Origin: Paraburkholderia piptadeniae
GTDB taxonomy: Bacteria > Pseudomonadota > Gammaproteobacteria > Burkholderiales > Burkholderiaceae
Assembly (NCBI RefSeq): GCF_900007165.1
Contig: NZ_CYGY02000025.1
Location: 62,001 to 126,000, forward strand
Reading direction: 5' to 3'
Length of the DNA: 64,000 bases
Every line of letters begins with the position of its first letter. The first letter of the stretch is position 1. Under the pieces are notes generated by a model. The model had not been told where the DNA came from and did not search any database. It saw only the letters and a program-made list of their open reading frames with translations. Shown here piece by piece: positions 8,670 through 18,309 of this stretch. The position numbers and the translations under genes were made by a program.

Positions 8670-9593
8670 TCAGGCGTGAGCGTCCCTGCGAGATGCAGCT
8701 ACGTCAACTGGATGCACCGGTTGCGCGCGGTTCAGCGCAATCCACTCGCTCAGGATCTTCATCTTTGGCTGACAGGCAACACAGTCAGGATATACAAAAT
8801 AGTAGCGCGCCCCCGTTTCGACAAAGGTATCGAACGGCATGACGAGGCGCCTGGCCGCCACGTCTTCACTGACCAGTGTCCGGTCACTGATGGCCACCCC
8901 GAAGCCCTGCATGGCCGCGTTTGTTGCCAGATCGAGCGTGTCGAAACTCGGCCCGAGGTTCGCATCGACCCCGGATGCGCCGGCATGACCGAGCCACAGC
9001 TTCCAGTCCCGATGGTCGCGCGTCGGATGCAGCAGAGTGAATTGCGCAAGATCGTCAACGCTGAGGAGTGGCGCTTTGCCCAGCAATTCAGGAGCGCAGA
9101 CGGGTGTGATCTGCTCCTCGAACAGCGGCACGGCGTGAACATCGACTCCGGGCGACGAACCGTAGATGATAGCGGCATCGAATGGCTCGGCCTGGAAGTC
9201 GACGTCATGTTGCCAGGTCGTCGTGATCTGAAGCTGCAGGTCGGGATGTTCGCCCTGAAAACGCATGATCCTGGGCAGCATCCAGCGCATGACGCACGTC
9301 GGCACCTTCAATGCGACATCCGTGCGCTGGCGTGTGAGTCGCAGCGAGACCTCCTCGATGCGCCCAAAGCTCTCCCTGACCGTCGGCAACAGCATTTCGC
9401 CTTCAGCCGTCAGTGTGAGTCCTTTCGGGCCCCGGATGAAGAGCGGAAACTGGTAATAGTCTTCCAGCGCGAGAATCTGGCGGCTGACGGCCCCTTGCGT
9501 CAGGCATAGATACTCGGCCGCACGGGTGAAACTGCGGTGTCGAGCCACCATTTCGAAAACCTGGAGTGCGTGTAATGGAGGAAGTCGTCTCAT
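8670..9593 (-). CDS. LysR-family transcriptional regulator (GcvA-like)
   Basis: This 307-residue regulator has the N-terminal winged HTH with LPPLHALQVFEMVARHRSFT and AAEYLCLTQGAVSRQI (about 4-50), then a substrate-binding-like effector domain. The ATG at 9593 gives the typical GcvA-group start MRRLPPLHALQVFE. It is the last gene of a long minus-strand array holding 2-ketoarginine decarboxylase, a dehydrogenase and an ABC importer, and lies 60 bp after the orphan ATPase, so it probably controls that array. The effector is unknown. Confidence 0.85.
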   Translation of the reverse strand: MRRLPPLHALQVFEMVARHRSFTRAAEYLCLTQGAVSRQILALEDYYQFPLFIRGPKGLTLTAEGEMLLPTVRESFGRIEEVSLRLTRQRTDVALKVPTCVMRWMLPRIMRFQGEHPDLQLQITTTWQHDVDFQAEPFDAAIIYGSSPGVDVHAVPLFEEQITPVCAPELLGKAPLLSVDDLAQFTLLHPTRDHRDWKLWLGHAGASGVDANLGPSFDTLDLATNAAMQGFGVAISDRTLVSEDVAARRLVMPFDTFVETGARYYFVYPDCVACQPKMKILSEWIALNRAQPVHPVDVAASRRDAHA

Positions 9594-9653
9594 GGATGCA
9601 GCCGTCCCGTACGAAAGGGCGTCAGAACTCCGCATGCGCCCATCCATAAGCGT

Positions 9654-10379
9654 CTAATGCAGGATCTTGCCCAGAAAATCTCTCGCCCGGTCGGACCTGG
9701 GGTTCGCGAAAAACGCTTCCTTCAGGTCATCTTCGACAATGCGGCCGTGATCCATGAATATCACACGGTGCGCGACCTTCCGGGCAAAGCCCATTTCGTG
9801 CGTCACACACATCATCGTCATGCCTTCCTGCGCGAGTTCGACCATCACGTCGAGCACCTCGTTGATCATCTCCGGATCGAGCGCCGAAGTTGGCTCGTCG
9901 AACAGCATCGCGACCGGGTCCATCGACAGCGCGCGGGCGATCGCCACGCGCTGCTGCTGGCCGCCGGAAAGTTGGCCGGGATACTTGTCGGCATGGGCAC
10001 GCAAGCCGACCCGGTGAAGCAGCCGCAGTGCCTTGTCGGCAGCCTCGTCCCTCCGCCTCCCGAGCACCTTCATCTGCGCGAGCGTCAGGTTGTCTGTGAT
10101 CGACATATGCGGGAAAAGCTCGAAATGCTGAAATACCATGCCGACCTTCGAGCGCAGTTTCGACAGGTTCGTTTTTGCGTCACCGACCGACTCACCGTTG
10201 ATCGTGATCTCGCCGCCCTGGAACGGCTCGAGTCCGTTGACGGTCTTGATCAGCGTCGACTTGCCCGAGCCCGACGGACCGCATACCACCACCACTTCGC
10301 CTTTCTTCACTTCGGTGCTGCAATCGGCAAGCACCTGGAACTGACCGTACCATTTCGATACGTTGCTGATGGAAATCAT
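9654..10379 (-). CDS. polar amino acid ABC transporter ATPase (GlnQ/GltL type)
   Basis: The 241-residue protein has Walker [11 protein letters not shown] (about 33-42), signature [15 protein letters not shown] (about 135-149), Walker [16 protein letters not shown] and the H-loop CVTHEMGFA. It belongs to the polar amino acid importer group, which normally sits with two permeases and a binding protein of its own type. None is present; the neighbouring importer genes are of the polyamine type and already include their own ATPase. The start ATG at 10379 gives [14 protein letters not shown]. It may serve a permease encoded elsewhere or be a relic of a second importer. Confidence 0.85.
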   Translation of the reverse strand: MISISNVSKWYGQFQVLADCSTEVKKGEVVVVCGPSGSGKSTLIKTVNGLEPFQGGEITINGESVGDAKTNLSKLRSKVGMVFQHFELFPHMSITDNLTLAQMKVLGRRRDEAADKALRLLHRVGLRAHADKYPGQLSGGQQQRVAIARALSMDPVAMLFDEPTSALDPEMINEVLDVMVELAQEGMTMMCVTHEMGFARKVAHRVIFMDHGRIVEDDLKEAFFANPRSDRARDFLGKILH

Positions 10380-10477
10380 GTTGAAACCTGTCTCTCGTGA
10401 TGTCGTGCTGCTGCCGTATCCGTTCACTCCGGCGTTCGCGGCTTGCATCGCCGCGCCGCCCAGGACGTGAAATTGAT

Positions 10478-11557
10478 TCAGTGCGCGGTGCGTGCCGCGA
10501 TCAGCCGGCAGGCATGGGCCGGCATCTCCGCCAGCACCCGTATGCCGACCGCAAGGGAAGGCGTCTCGCGCGGCGTCGTAGCCGCTGTCAGCGTGAAGCC
10601 ATCGCAGTCGATGGTGGCCTCGATCGAAGCCCCGACGTCGCGCACGAACGTGACCTTGCCGGCGAGAACGTTCGGTCCAGGCGTTGCGTCGATGGGCCGC
10701 ACGCACACGTCCTCCGGCCGGATCAGCAGACGGATATCGCCCGCTGTGCGCGCGACGCGCGAAGCGGCATGCACGGAGATCGTCCGGCCGCCCGGCAACC
10801 CGATTCTGTCCTCGCCATCGAAGGTCACGGGCAGGATGTTGCCGAGCCCGATGAAGTCCGCCACGAACTCGCTCACGGGATCACGGTAGATATCGAGCGG
10901 CCTGCCGACCTGGGCGATGCGCCCTTTTTCCATCACGACAATCTCGTCTGCCATCGTCATGGCTTCGCGCTGATCATGCGTGACCATGATCGTCGTAATG
11001 CCCAGGCGCTGCTGCAGCATCCGGATCTCCACCTGCATGGCTTCGCGCAGCTTCGCGTCGAGCGCCGAGAGCGGCTCGTCGAGCAGCAGCAATTTCGGCG
11101 ATGACGCAATGGCGCGCGCAATCGCGACGCGCTGACGCTGTCCTCCCGAGAGCTGCGTAACCGGCCGGTTGGCCATATGCGGCAACTGGATCAGTTCGAG
11201 CAGTTCGGCAACGCGCCTTGCCTGAGCGCCGCGCTCGACACGGCGCAACCGCAACGGATACGCGACGTTTTCCGCGACGCTCATGTGCGGGAACAACGCG
11301 AGCGACTGGAACACCATGCCAAAATCGCGGCGGTTCGCCGGCACATGGGTGAGGTCGCGGCCCGCAAACATCACCGAGCCGGAAGTCGGCGTTTCGAGCC
11401 CGGCAATCATGCGCAACAGCGTCGTCTTGCCGCAACCGGATGGCCCGAGAAAGCAGACAAGCTTGCCGTCGGGCACGCTCAGATCGACATGATCGACGGC
11501 GAACGTGTTGTGAAAGCGCTTGGTGACGGCTTGAAGCGTCAGATGAGTCATGAGCAT
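10478..11557 (-). CDS. polyamine-type ABC transporter ATPase (PotA-like)
   Basis: This 359-residue ATPase has Walker A GPSGCGKTTLLRMIAGLE (about 38-55), signature [15 protein letters not shown], Walker B LLLLDEPLSALDAKL and the C-terminal TOBE-type regulatory domain (about 280-355, LLIRPEDVCVRPID). These are features of the spermidine/putrescine/Fe type importers. It energises the two permeases encoded immediately upstream. An alternative start two codons downstream (MTHLTLQ) is equally plausible. It is the fourth gene of the SBP-PotB-PotC-PotA order. Confidence 0.88.
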   Translation of the reverse strand: MLMTHLTLQAVTKRFHNTFAVDHVDLSVPDGKLVCFLGPSGCGKTTLLRMIAGLETPTSGSVMFAGRDLTHVPANRRDFGMVFQSLALFPHMSVAENVAYPLRLRRVERGAQARRVAELLELIQLPHMANRPVTQLSGGQRQRVAIARAIASSPKLLLLDEPLSALDAKLREAMQVEIRMLQQRLGITTIMVTHDQREAMTMADEIVVMEKGRIAQVGRPLDIYRDPVSEFVADFIGLGNILPVTFDGEDRIGLPGGRTISVHAASRVARTAGDIRLLIRPEDVCVRPIDATPGPNVLAGKVTFVRDVGASIEATIDCDGFTLTAATTPRETPSLAVGIRVLAEMPAHACRLIAARTAH

Positions 11558-11589
11558 TCCTTATCCCTGTGATCCTGTGCCGGCGAAGA

Positions 11590-12432
11590 TCAGAGCGCCA
11601 CGCCTTCGTCGCCGACGAGCTTTTCGAGCAGCCAGATCAGGGCAAAGTCGATCATCACAATGACCACCGCGAACGAAAACACGGTCGGGTCCAGCGACGA
11701 GACCGTGCGGCTGTAGAGCCAGACGGGCAGCGTCATCGTGTTGATGCTGTAGAGAAAAAACGTCACCGTGAACTCGTTGAACGAGATGATGAACGCGAAC
11801 AGCATCCCGGCGAGGATGCCCGGGCGCATGAGGGGCAGCACGACATCGAAGAGCGCGCGATGCGGGCTTGCGCCCATCACGCAGGCGGCTTCTTCGAACT
11901 CCGGGCCGACGGACGCGACGGACGCCGCGCAGTTCTTCACCGTGAACGGCAGCGCGAGAATCACATGCGCGATGATGAGCCGCAACACGCCGAGTTCCAC
12001 CGGCAATGCGTTGAAGACGAGCAGCAGCGAAAGCCCGAGCATGACGAGCGGATAGACGAGCGGCAGCGCAACCAGTTGCTCGATGATCGCCTTGCCCCGG
12101 AAGCGGTAACGCGAGAGGGCGTACGCGGCCGGCACGGATACCGCGGTGGCGATCAGCATCGTCGAGATGGCGACGACAAGGCTCGTCGTCAGCGCGGCGC
12201 CCATCGACAGTACGTCGCCCGCATCGGGCGACACGAACGCATGCCATGCGGCGCGATACCAGTGCAGACCGAAGCTTTGGGGTGGAAATTCGAGCGTGTC
12301 CGAATTGCCGAATGACATCGTGATCATCGTCAGGATCGGCAGCGCGGCGAGAAAGAGCACGACTGTCGCGAACAGCCCTGTTAGCCGGCCGAGCCGACCG
12401 GGCATGGCTGCGGGAATACGCAAGGTGCTCAT
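11590..12432 (-). CDS. polyamine-type ABC transporter permease (PotC-like)
   Basis: The 280-residue inner-membrane protein has about six hydrophobic helices and the permease EAA loop EEAACVMGASPHRALFDVVL (about 180-200). Its start ATG overlaps the stop of the preceding permease gene (ATGA at 12429-12432), which shows translational coupling. It pairs with the PotB-like permease to form the channel of the importer encoded in this array. Confidence 0.88.
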   Translation of the reverse strand: MSTLRIPAAMPGRLGRLTGLFATVVLFLAALPILTMITMSFGNSDTLEFPPQSFGLHWYRAAWHAFVSPDAGDVLSMGAALTTSLVVAISTMLIATAVSVPAAYALSRYRFRGKAIIEQLVALPLVYPLVMLGLSLLLVFNALPVELGVLRLIIAHVILALPFTVKNCAASVASVGPEFEEAACVMGASPHRALFDVVLPLMRPGILAGMLFAFIISFNEFTVTFFLYSINTMTLPVWLYSRTVSSLDPTVFSFAVVIVMIDFALIWLLEKLVGDEGVAL

Positions 12433-13361
12433 GAGCGGGACTCCCCGTGACGTTGCAGCGTGCGCACGAGCCGTTGCGAGATGGCCATCACGGCGAGTGT
12501 CGCCACCATCAGCACGACACCCGATGCGGATGCAGCAGGCCAGTTCAGCAACGGCGCCACCTGGTCATGCACCAGTACGGCGAGCATCGGCACGCGGCGT
12601 CCGCCGAGCAGCAGCGGCACCGCAAATGCGCTCGCGTTATAGGCGAACACGAGCAGCGCTCCGGACACAAGCCCTGGCATGGCCAGCGGCAGCACCACAT
12701 GACCCATCGTCTGCCAGCGTGTTGCGCCAAGTGTGGCGGCCGCCTCTTCATACGAGTGCGATATCGCGCGCATCGCGCTCGATATCGGCAGCACGGCGAG
12801 CGGAAACGCCGTCTGGATCAGGCCGAGCAGCACGCCGTTCTCGCGATACAGCCACTGCAACGGCCGCCGGATGACGCCTGCCGCGAGTAGCGCGTGATTG
12901 ACGAGCCCCGCGGGTCCGAGCATCACGAGCCATCCATAGCCTTGCAGCAGCAGGTTAACCAGCAGCGGCAACAGCACGCCCGCAAGCAGAAGCCGCCGCG
13001 CGAGGCGCGATTGCGTACGCGCCAGCGCGAGCGCCACTGGAATCGCGAGCACGACCGCACAGACCATGCTCTGCAATGCGAGCCGCAGCGTCAGCCACAG
13101 AGAATGCAGAAAGTAGTCATCCGCAAGGTCCACATAGTTTTGCAGCGTGAACGCATGCCACTCGTTGCCAGGCATGCCGAAACTCATGCGCAGCACCGCG
13201 ACGGCGGCCGCGACCAGCACCGTGAGAAACGTGAAGATCGGCGCGAGCAGCAACCACGGCGGCACGCGGGGCAGCGCCGGAGGACCGCGGCGTTGCGCGG
13301 CGGCCTCGTCCGCGGAGGCCGCCTGCCCGGCGCGGCGTGATGAGAGCGTAGGCATGTCCAT
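12429..13361 (-). CDS. polyamine-type ABC transporter permease (PotB-like)
   Basis: The 310-residue inner-membrane protein has a basic N-terminus, six predicted helices and the EAA loop EEAAATLGATRWQTMGHVVL. Its ATG at 13361 overlaps the TGA of the upstream binding-protein gene (TGATG), which decides the start. It forms the membrane channel with the PotC-like subunit. Confidence 0.87.
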   Translation of the reverse strand: MDMPTLSSRRAGQAASADEAAAQRRGPPALPRVPPWLLLAPIFTFLTVLVAAAVAVLRMSFGMPGNEWHAFTLQNYVDLADDYFLHSLWLTLRLALQSMVCAVVLAIPVALALARTQSRLARRLLLAGVLLPLLVNLLLQGYGWLVMLGPAGLVNHALLAAGVIRRPLQWLYRENGVLLGLIQTAFPLAVLPISSAMRAISHSYEEAAATLGATRWQTMGHVVLPLAMPGLVSGALLVFAYNASAFAVPLLLGGRRVPMLAVLVHDQVAPLLNWPAASASGVVLMVATLAVMAISQRLVRTLQRHGESRS

Positions 13362-14458
13362 CACGCCGCGAACAGCGCGGTGTAGCGCTTGATCCATCCG
13401 GGCTGGACAGCGGCCAGCGTCTTGTCGTCATGCAGTATTGCCTTCTCGGCGATCTGCTGCGGCGACGGCACGAACGCGCGGCTCTGGGCCGGGATGACGG
13501 CCTTCGCGTTGACGGGACCGTTGAGCACGTCGGCGGCCATGCGCCCCTGGACGCCCGCGTCGAGCGAATGGTTGATGAACGCATGGATCAGATCGAGATC
13601 GCCGGGATGCGCTTTCGGAATCACGGTGAACATCAACTGCGTCGCGAAGCCCTCCTTCATGCCGTAGGTCACGCCCATCCGGTATTCCGGTTTGCGGATC
13701 TGGTCGGGGAAGAATGCCGGAGCATAGATGCCGCCGATGTCGAGCGAACCCGTACGGAACAGGTCGGCGATCTGGTTCGGGTTTTCTCCAAGCGTCAGCA
13801 CGCGCTCCTTCAACTGCGCGAGCCGCGCGAATCCCGGCTCGATGTTCTGCTGCGAGCCACCTGCCATCTTCGCCGCGATGATCGCGAGATCGACGGCCTC
13901 GGCCCATTCCGGCGGCGGCAGGAAAAGCCGGCCCGCGTACTTCGGGTCCCACAGCGCCTCATAGCTTGCGGGCGGCGTCTTCACGGTCGACGTGTTGTAG
14001 ATCAGGCCGTCCGACCAGAGCAGATAGCCGACGCCAAAGCCATTGGCGCCCGTGCGGTACTGCGGGGCAACGTCCTTCAGGTTGGGAAGCTTGTCCAGGT
14101 CCGGTTTCATCAGCAGGCCTGCGTCCGCGAGACCCGACGCACCGACACCCGCTAGCGTGATCACATCGTACGTGGGCCGCTCGCCGGCAGCCTTCACCTT
14201 CGCAACCATGCCGGAGGTGCCGTCCGCGCGGTCGGCGACGACCTGGGCACCCGTCTTCTGGCTAAACGTATTCGCGATGTTGCGCAACGCCGCCGCGCCC
14301 GTGTCGTCGGACCACGTCAAGAGCCGCAGCGTCTTGCCCGCGAAGCTCTTTTCCTGTGCCCTGGCAGTACTGATGAACGGCATGGGCAGTGCCGATGCCG
14401 CCAGCGCCGCACCAATGGTCTTGATAGCCTGCCTTCTGCCCCGTTTGATGTCTTGCAT
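13361..14458 (-). CDS. ABC transporter periplasmic substrate-binding protein (family 1, PotD-like)
   Basis: The 365-residue exported protein starts at the ATG at 14458 and has a twin-arginine-like leader, KRGRRQAIKTIGAALAASA, with cleavage probably after STARA. The mature part opens FAGKTLRLLTWSDDTGAAA, typical of family 1 binding proteins for polyamine-like solutes. It is the first gene of the importer set and lies 115 bp after the aldehyde dehydrogenase gene. The neighbouring 2-ketoarginine genes suggest a guanidino or polyamine ligand, which is inference. Confidence 0.85.
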   Translation of the reverse strand: MQDIKRGRRQAIKTIGAALAASALPMPFISTARAQEKSFAGKTLRLLTWSDDTGAAALRNIANTFSQKTGAQVVADRADGTSGMVAKVKAAGERPTYDVITLAGVGASGLADAGLLMKPDLDKLPNLKDVAPQYRTGANGFGVGYLLWSDGLIYNTSTVKTPPASYEALWDPKYAGRLFLPPPEWAEAVDLAIIAAKMAGGSQQNIEPGFARLAQLKERVLTLGENPNQIADLFRTGSLDIGGIYAPAFFPDQIRKPEYRMGVTYGMKEGFATQLMFTVIPKAHPGDLDLIHAFINHSLDAGVQGRMAADVLNGPVNAKAVIPAQSRAFVPSPQQIAEKAILHDDKTLAAVQPGWIKRYTALFAA

Positions 14459-14573
14459 GGTCGTCTCCAGTTTCAGTCGCGTGGCCGCGTGTCGGCGTGG
14501 TGGGTGAATCAACTGTAGGTTCGTCAAAAACGGGCAACAAACGAAATCTCTGCATGCGCGTCATGACGTGAAC

Positions 14574-16079
14574 TCATGGGCAGCCGATGCGCTGCGCGGC
14601 AGGCGTATGCCTATTTGGCATCAGGATCTGCTTGATTTCCGGGAAGGCAGCGAGGCCGAACGGACCGAGTTCACGGCCGATGCTGCTACGCTTGTAGCCA
14701 CCCCACGAGGTCTGCGGAAAGATCAGCTGCGGCGCATTGATCCACACGACGCCCGCTTCCAGTTCGCGGGCGACTCTGCTGCCGCGCGCCGCGTCCTCCG
14801 TGACGACCGTTGCAACGAGGCCGAACTCGGTGTCGTTGGCGACCCGGACTGCCTCTTCCTCTGTATCGAAACTGCGCACGCAAAGTACCGGACCGAAGAT
14901 CTCTTCGCGCCACAACACGCTGTCGGACGGGACATCGACAAACAACGTCGGTTTCACGAAGTAACCTGGCCCGGCCGGCGCCGAGCCCTCGATCACCAGA
15001 CGTGCGCCGGCGGCCTTGCCCTGTGCGATGAACCGCTGCACGCGTTCATACTGGCCGCGGTTGGTGAGCGGCCCCATCTGTACTCCCGCCGCGAACGGAT
15101 CGCCCACCACGATCTGCGTGACGCGCTGCGCCAGACGTGCGACAAGCTCGTCGGCGACTGGCCGCTCAACCAGTACCCGCGAAGTGGCGGAGCACATCTG
15201 GCCCGCGTTGAAGAATCCGCCCGCCGCGACCAGATCGGCGGCCAATTCGAGGTCCGCGTCCGCGAACACGATAATGGCCGACTTGCCGCCCAGCTCGAGC
15301 CCCACACCCTTGATGGTGTCCGCCGCCGTCTTCATGACCTGCGCGCCCACCGCGGTACTGCCCGTGAACGAGACCTTCGCGACGAGCGGATGCGCAACGA
15401 GCGGCGCGCCGACCTCAGTGCCTGTGCCCGTCAGAACGTTCACCACGCCGCGCGGCACGCCTGCTTGCTCCAGAATGGCGGCGAGCTCGAGTTCGGGCAG
15501 CGGCGTTATTTCCGAAGGCTTGAGCACGACGGTGCACCCGGCCGCGAGCGCGGGCGCGAGCTTCCAGGCCGTGGTGACCATCGGGAAATTCCATGGCACG
15601 ATCAGCGCAACGACGCCGGCCGGCTCGCGGCTGATCTGCGCGTGATAGTCGCTGCTCGGGATCGCCACGCTGGATGGGCCCGTCTGATCCATGCTGTCGG
15701 CCAGGTCCGCGTAGTAGTCGAAGGTGGCAATGACATCGCCCACATCGGTCTGCGCTTCGGCAAGCGGCTTGCCGTTATTGAGCGACTGGAGTGCAGCCAG
15801 ATGTGCGCGGCGCGCCTCGACACCGCGCGCGATTGCACGGAGAAGAGCGGCACGCGCGGCCCCCGTCGTATTCTTCCAGCTGCGCAGGGCCAGGGCCGCA
15901 GCCTGCACCGCACAGTCGACGTCAGCGGCGTCGGCCGCCGCTACCTCCGCAATCTTCTGCTCCGTCGACGGGTTGACGACGCACAGACGGCGTCCCGCTT
16001 CTGCCGCCCGCCAGCAGCCATCGATGTACAGTTCGGTGCGCAACGGGATGCCCGACGGGAGAAGGTTGTCCGGTTTCAT
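14574..16079 (-). CDS. aldehyde dehydrogenase, probable 4-guanidinobutyraldehyde dehydrogenase
   Basis: This full-length 501-residue aldehyde dehydrogenase has the cofactor and active-site motifs VPWNFPMVTTAWKLAPALAA, FTGSTAVGAQV, GLELGGKSA (catalytic Glu, about 264) and FNAGQMCSATSRVLV (catalytic Cys, about 298). Its ATG overlaps the stop of the 2-ketoarginine decarboxylase gene (ATGA at 16076-16079). That coupling implies its substrate is the aldehyde released there, 4-guanidinobutyraldehyde, oxidised with NAD(P) to 4-guanidinobutyrate. The protein family alone (betaine/gamma-aminobutyraldehyde group) would not settle the substrate. Confidence 0.82.
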   Translation of the reverse strand: MKPDNLLPSGIPLRTELYIDGCWRAAEAGRRLCVVNPSTEQKIAEVAAADAADVDCAVQAAALALRSWKNTTGAARAALLRAIARGVEARRAHLAALQSLNNGKPLAEAQTDVGDVIATFDYYADLADSMDQTGPSSVAIPSSDYHAQISREPAGVVALIVPWNFPMVTTAWKLAPALAAGCTVVLKPSEITPLPELELAAILEQAGVPRGVVNVLTGTGTEVGAPLVAHPLVAKVSFTGSTAVGAQVMKTAADTIKGVGLELGGKSAIIVFADADLELAADLVAAGGFFNAGQMCSATSRVLVERPVADELVARLAQRVTQIVVGDPFAAGVQMGPLTNRGQYERVQRFIAQGKAAGARLVIEGSAPAGPGYFVKPTLFVDVPSDSVLWREEIFGPVLCVRSFDTEEEAVRVANDTEFGLVATVVTEDAARGSRVARELEAGVVWINAPQLIFPQTSWGGYKRSSIGRELGPFGLAAFPEIKQILMPNRHTPAAQRIGCP

Positions 16080-17767
16080 GCAGGCACCCGTGCGAACCAG
16101 TCAGCTTCATCAATCTCGATCACCGTCGGGCTGTCCCGCCGCACGGCATGACGCAGTTGCGCCGCAAGCGCATGCGGAGTGTCGGCCCGACAGGCTGCGC
16201 ATCCGAAACCGCGCGCCAGCGCCATAAAGTCCGGTGTGTGAATGTCGACGCCGACAGGAACAATGCCGCGTGCCGTCATGTACTTGCGGATCTCACCGTA
16301 GCCGAAGTTGTTCCACAGCAGCACGATCGCGGGAACCCGTGCTTCGACGGCGCTCGCAAGCTCAGGCAAGGTGAACTGCAGACCGCCGTCGCCGATCAGA
16401 CATACGACGGGGCGCTCGGGCGCTGCGAGCTTCGCGCCGATTGCAGCGGGCAGACCGTAGCCGAGCGTGCCATAGCCGGTCGACGAATTGAACCAGGAAC
16501 GCGGGGCCCGAGCGTCGTACGCGAAGTTGCCCGCATAGACGGGACTCGTCGAGTCACCCGCAATGATCGCATCCGGCAGCGTGTCGATAATCGTGTCAAT
16601 CAGATGCATCTGTGAGCGCGTCGGCCGGTCGTAGCCTGCCAGCAGGGTTTCCCGTACGGCCGCAACACGCGGAGCGCCCCAGTCGGACTGCGGCGCGTGC
16701 GCGGCGCATTCGTGCAGTCGCGTCGAGAGCCTGCCAAGCGCGTGCCGCGCATCGCCTGCGATGGCCACGTCCGGGCGCATGTTGCGCATCAGTTGCTGAC
16801 CGTCGATATCGATGCGGATCAGCAGGCCCTCGATCGCGAAGCCGCCGTCGAACATCACGTCATAATCGGTTTCTCCCAGCTCGGTCCCGACCGCGAGCAC
16901 GACATCCGCTTCGCGAACCATTGCGCGCGTTGGCGCCAGCGACTGTGTTGAGCCGATGAGCAGCGGGTGGCCGGCGGGCAGAAGGCCCTTGGCATTGATG
17001 GTCAGTGCGACGGGCGCCTGCAGGCGTTCGGCGAGTTCACGCAGCTCGACGGGTGCATCCGACGCTCCGCCGCCGGCAAGGATCAGTGGCCGTCGCGCCC
17101 CGGCGAGCAGGTCTGCAGCCGCAGCCAGGGCATTCGGGCAGGCAGTGGGTTTTGCGGGCAGCGCGGGGGGCGTGAGATTCATGCCACCCGCTGGCGCCAC
17201 GATCACGTCGAGCGGAATCTCGATGTGCACCGGTCGCGGTCGGGCACTCCCAAAAACCGCGAAAGCACGGGCCAGCACCTGCGGCAGTTCCGCGGCATTG
17301 AGCAGCGTGTGCGAGAACGCGGTGAAACCGCTGAACACATCCTGCTGTGATGGCAATTCGTGTAGACGTCCGTCCCCTGTGCCCAGTTGGCGTCGCGCGT
17401 TCACACTTGAGATAACGAGCATCGGAATGGAGTCCGCATAGGCCTGCGCCATCGCAGTCGCCATGTTGGTCATGCCAGGCCCGGTGATGATGAAACACAC
17501 GCCCGGCTTGCCGGTCACACGCGCATATCCGTCTGCCATGAAGCCCGCGCCCTGTTCGTGGCGCGGCGTAACGTGCCGGATCGTCGAAGCGCCGAGTCCC
17601 CGATAGAGTTCGACCGTATGTACGCCCGGGATACCGAACACGTACTGGACACCGTATCCCTCCAGCAAAGCGACGAGCGCTTCGCCACATGTCAGATCCG
17701 TCGCAGGCCGCGCGGGCGGCCTTGTTCCAGCTTCATCGAAGTGGGCAATAGTTTCTGGAAAGTTCAT
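16076..17767 (-). CDS. aruI: ThDP-dependent 5-guanidino-2-oxopentanoate (2-ketoarginine) decarboxylase
   Basis: The 563-residue protein has the three-domain acetolactate-synthase fold. The activating glutamate is in RHVTPRHEQGAGFMADGYAR (about 62-82) and the ThDP motif runs from CLIGDGGLQFTLPELAS to LLWNNFGYGEI (about 455-490). The segments FGIPGVHTVELYRGL and ITGPGMTNMATAMAQAYADS are characteristic of AruI, the enzyme of the arginine transaminase route that decarboxylates 2-ketoarginine to 4-guanidinobutyraldehyde. It heads the array and is coupled by overlapping codons to an aldehyde dehydrogenase. The transaminase AruH is not in the window. Other acetolactate-synthase-like activities are the main alternative. 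Confidence 0.8.
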   Translation of the reverse strand: MNFPETIAHFDEAGTRPPARPATDLTCGEALVALLEGYGVQYVFGIPGVHTVELYRGLGASTIRHVTPRHEQGAGFMADGYARVTGKPGVCFIITGPGMTNMATAMAQAYADSIPMLVISSVNARRQLGTGDGRLHELPSQQDVFSGFTAFSHTLLNAAELPQVLARAFAVFGSARPRPVHIEIPLDVIVAPAGGMNLTPPALPAKPTACPNALAAAADLLAGARRPLILAGGGASDAPVELRELAERLQAPVALTINAKGLLPAGHPLLIGSTQSLAPTRAMVREADVVLAVGTELGETDYDVMFDGGFAIEGLLIRIDIDGQQLMRNMRPDVAIAGDARHALGRLSTRLHECAAHAPQSDWGAPRVAAVRETLLAGYDRPTRSQMHLIDTIIDTLPDAIIAGDSTSPVYAGNFAYDARAPRSWFNSSTGYGTLGYGLPAAIGAKLAAPERPVVCLIGDGGLQFTLPELASAVEARVPAIVLLWNNFGYGEIRKYMTARGIVPVGVDIHTPDFMALARGFGCAACRADTPHALAAQLRHAVRRDSPTVIEIDEADWFARVPA

Positions 17768-18309
17768 CGCCTGTCACGTTCCTGGTTGGTACCGTCCCGA
17801 ACGGATACGGTAGCGGTCACCTGTGAAGACACTGCGTGGTCCGGATTATTGTTGGGGCTCGTGCGACTCCGAACAATCGATAAGTTTTCATGGCGCGCAT
17901 GACTGTCGCGCATGACCACAGGAAAACCCTCATGCGATCCACGTGGCCGGAAGACAGCGCAAAACTTTGTCCGAGTGCAGACGGCGGAATTCGGGCAGCG
18001 GAAAACGCCCCGGCCGCTGGCGCAGTGCGATTCGACGAAGTTGGATCAACGGGTGTGCAGGGCAGCGGCGCGGAGGTGTGGGACGCAAGCGGCAGCGCCA
18101 GGCCTTTCTGTGCGCGCCCTGTCGACGCATCCTCCACGACCAGCCGATAGCCGATCATGCGGAACGAGCGGCAGGCATGCGCCGCGATCGAAGGCGCGAT
18201 CAGCGTCTCGTCGCGAGCCCATCCTGCGCTCGTCGTGCCCTCACGTTGGCCTGTTTTCCCCGGGGCTGTCGGACCATCCCATACAGCGAGTGAGCCCGCT
18301 TCTTTCGGA
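17768..18309. other. 540-bp intergenic stretch, no recognised gene
   Basis: The stretch lies between the starts of the aruI operon and the end of the Na/Pi cotransporter gene. A minus-strand frame near 18110-18260 (LIAPSIAAHACRSFRMIGYR) looks protein-like in composition but shows no family, start or ribosome site. ATTGTT and AACAAT form an inverted repeat at about 17847-17876, a possible regulatory site upstream of aruI. Confidence 0.4.
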
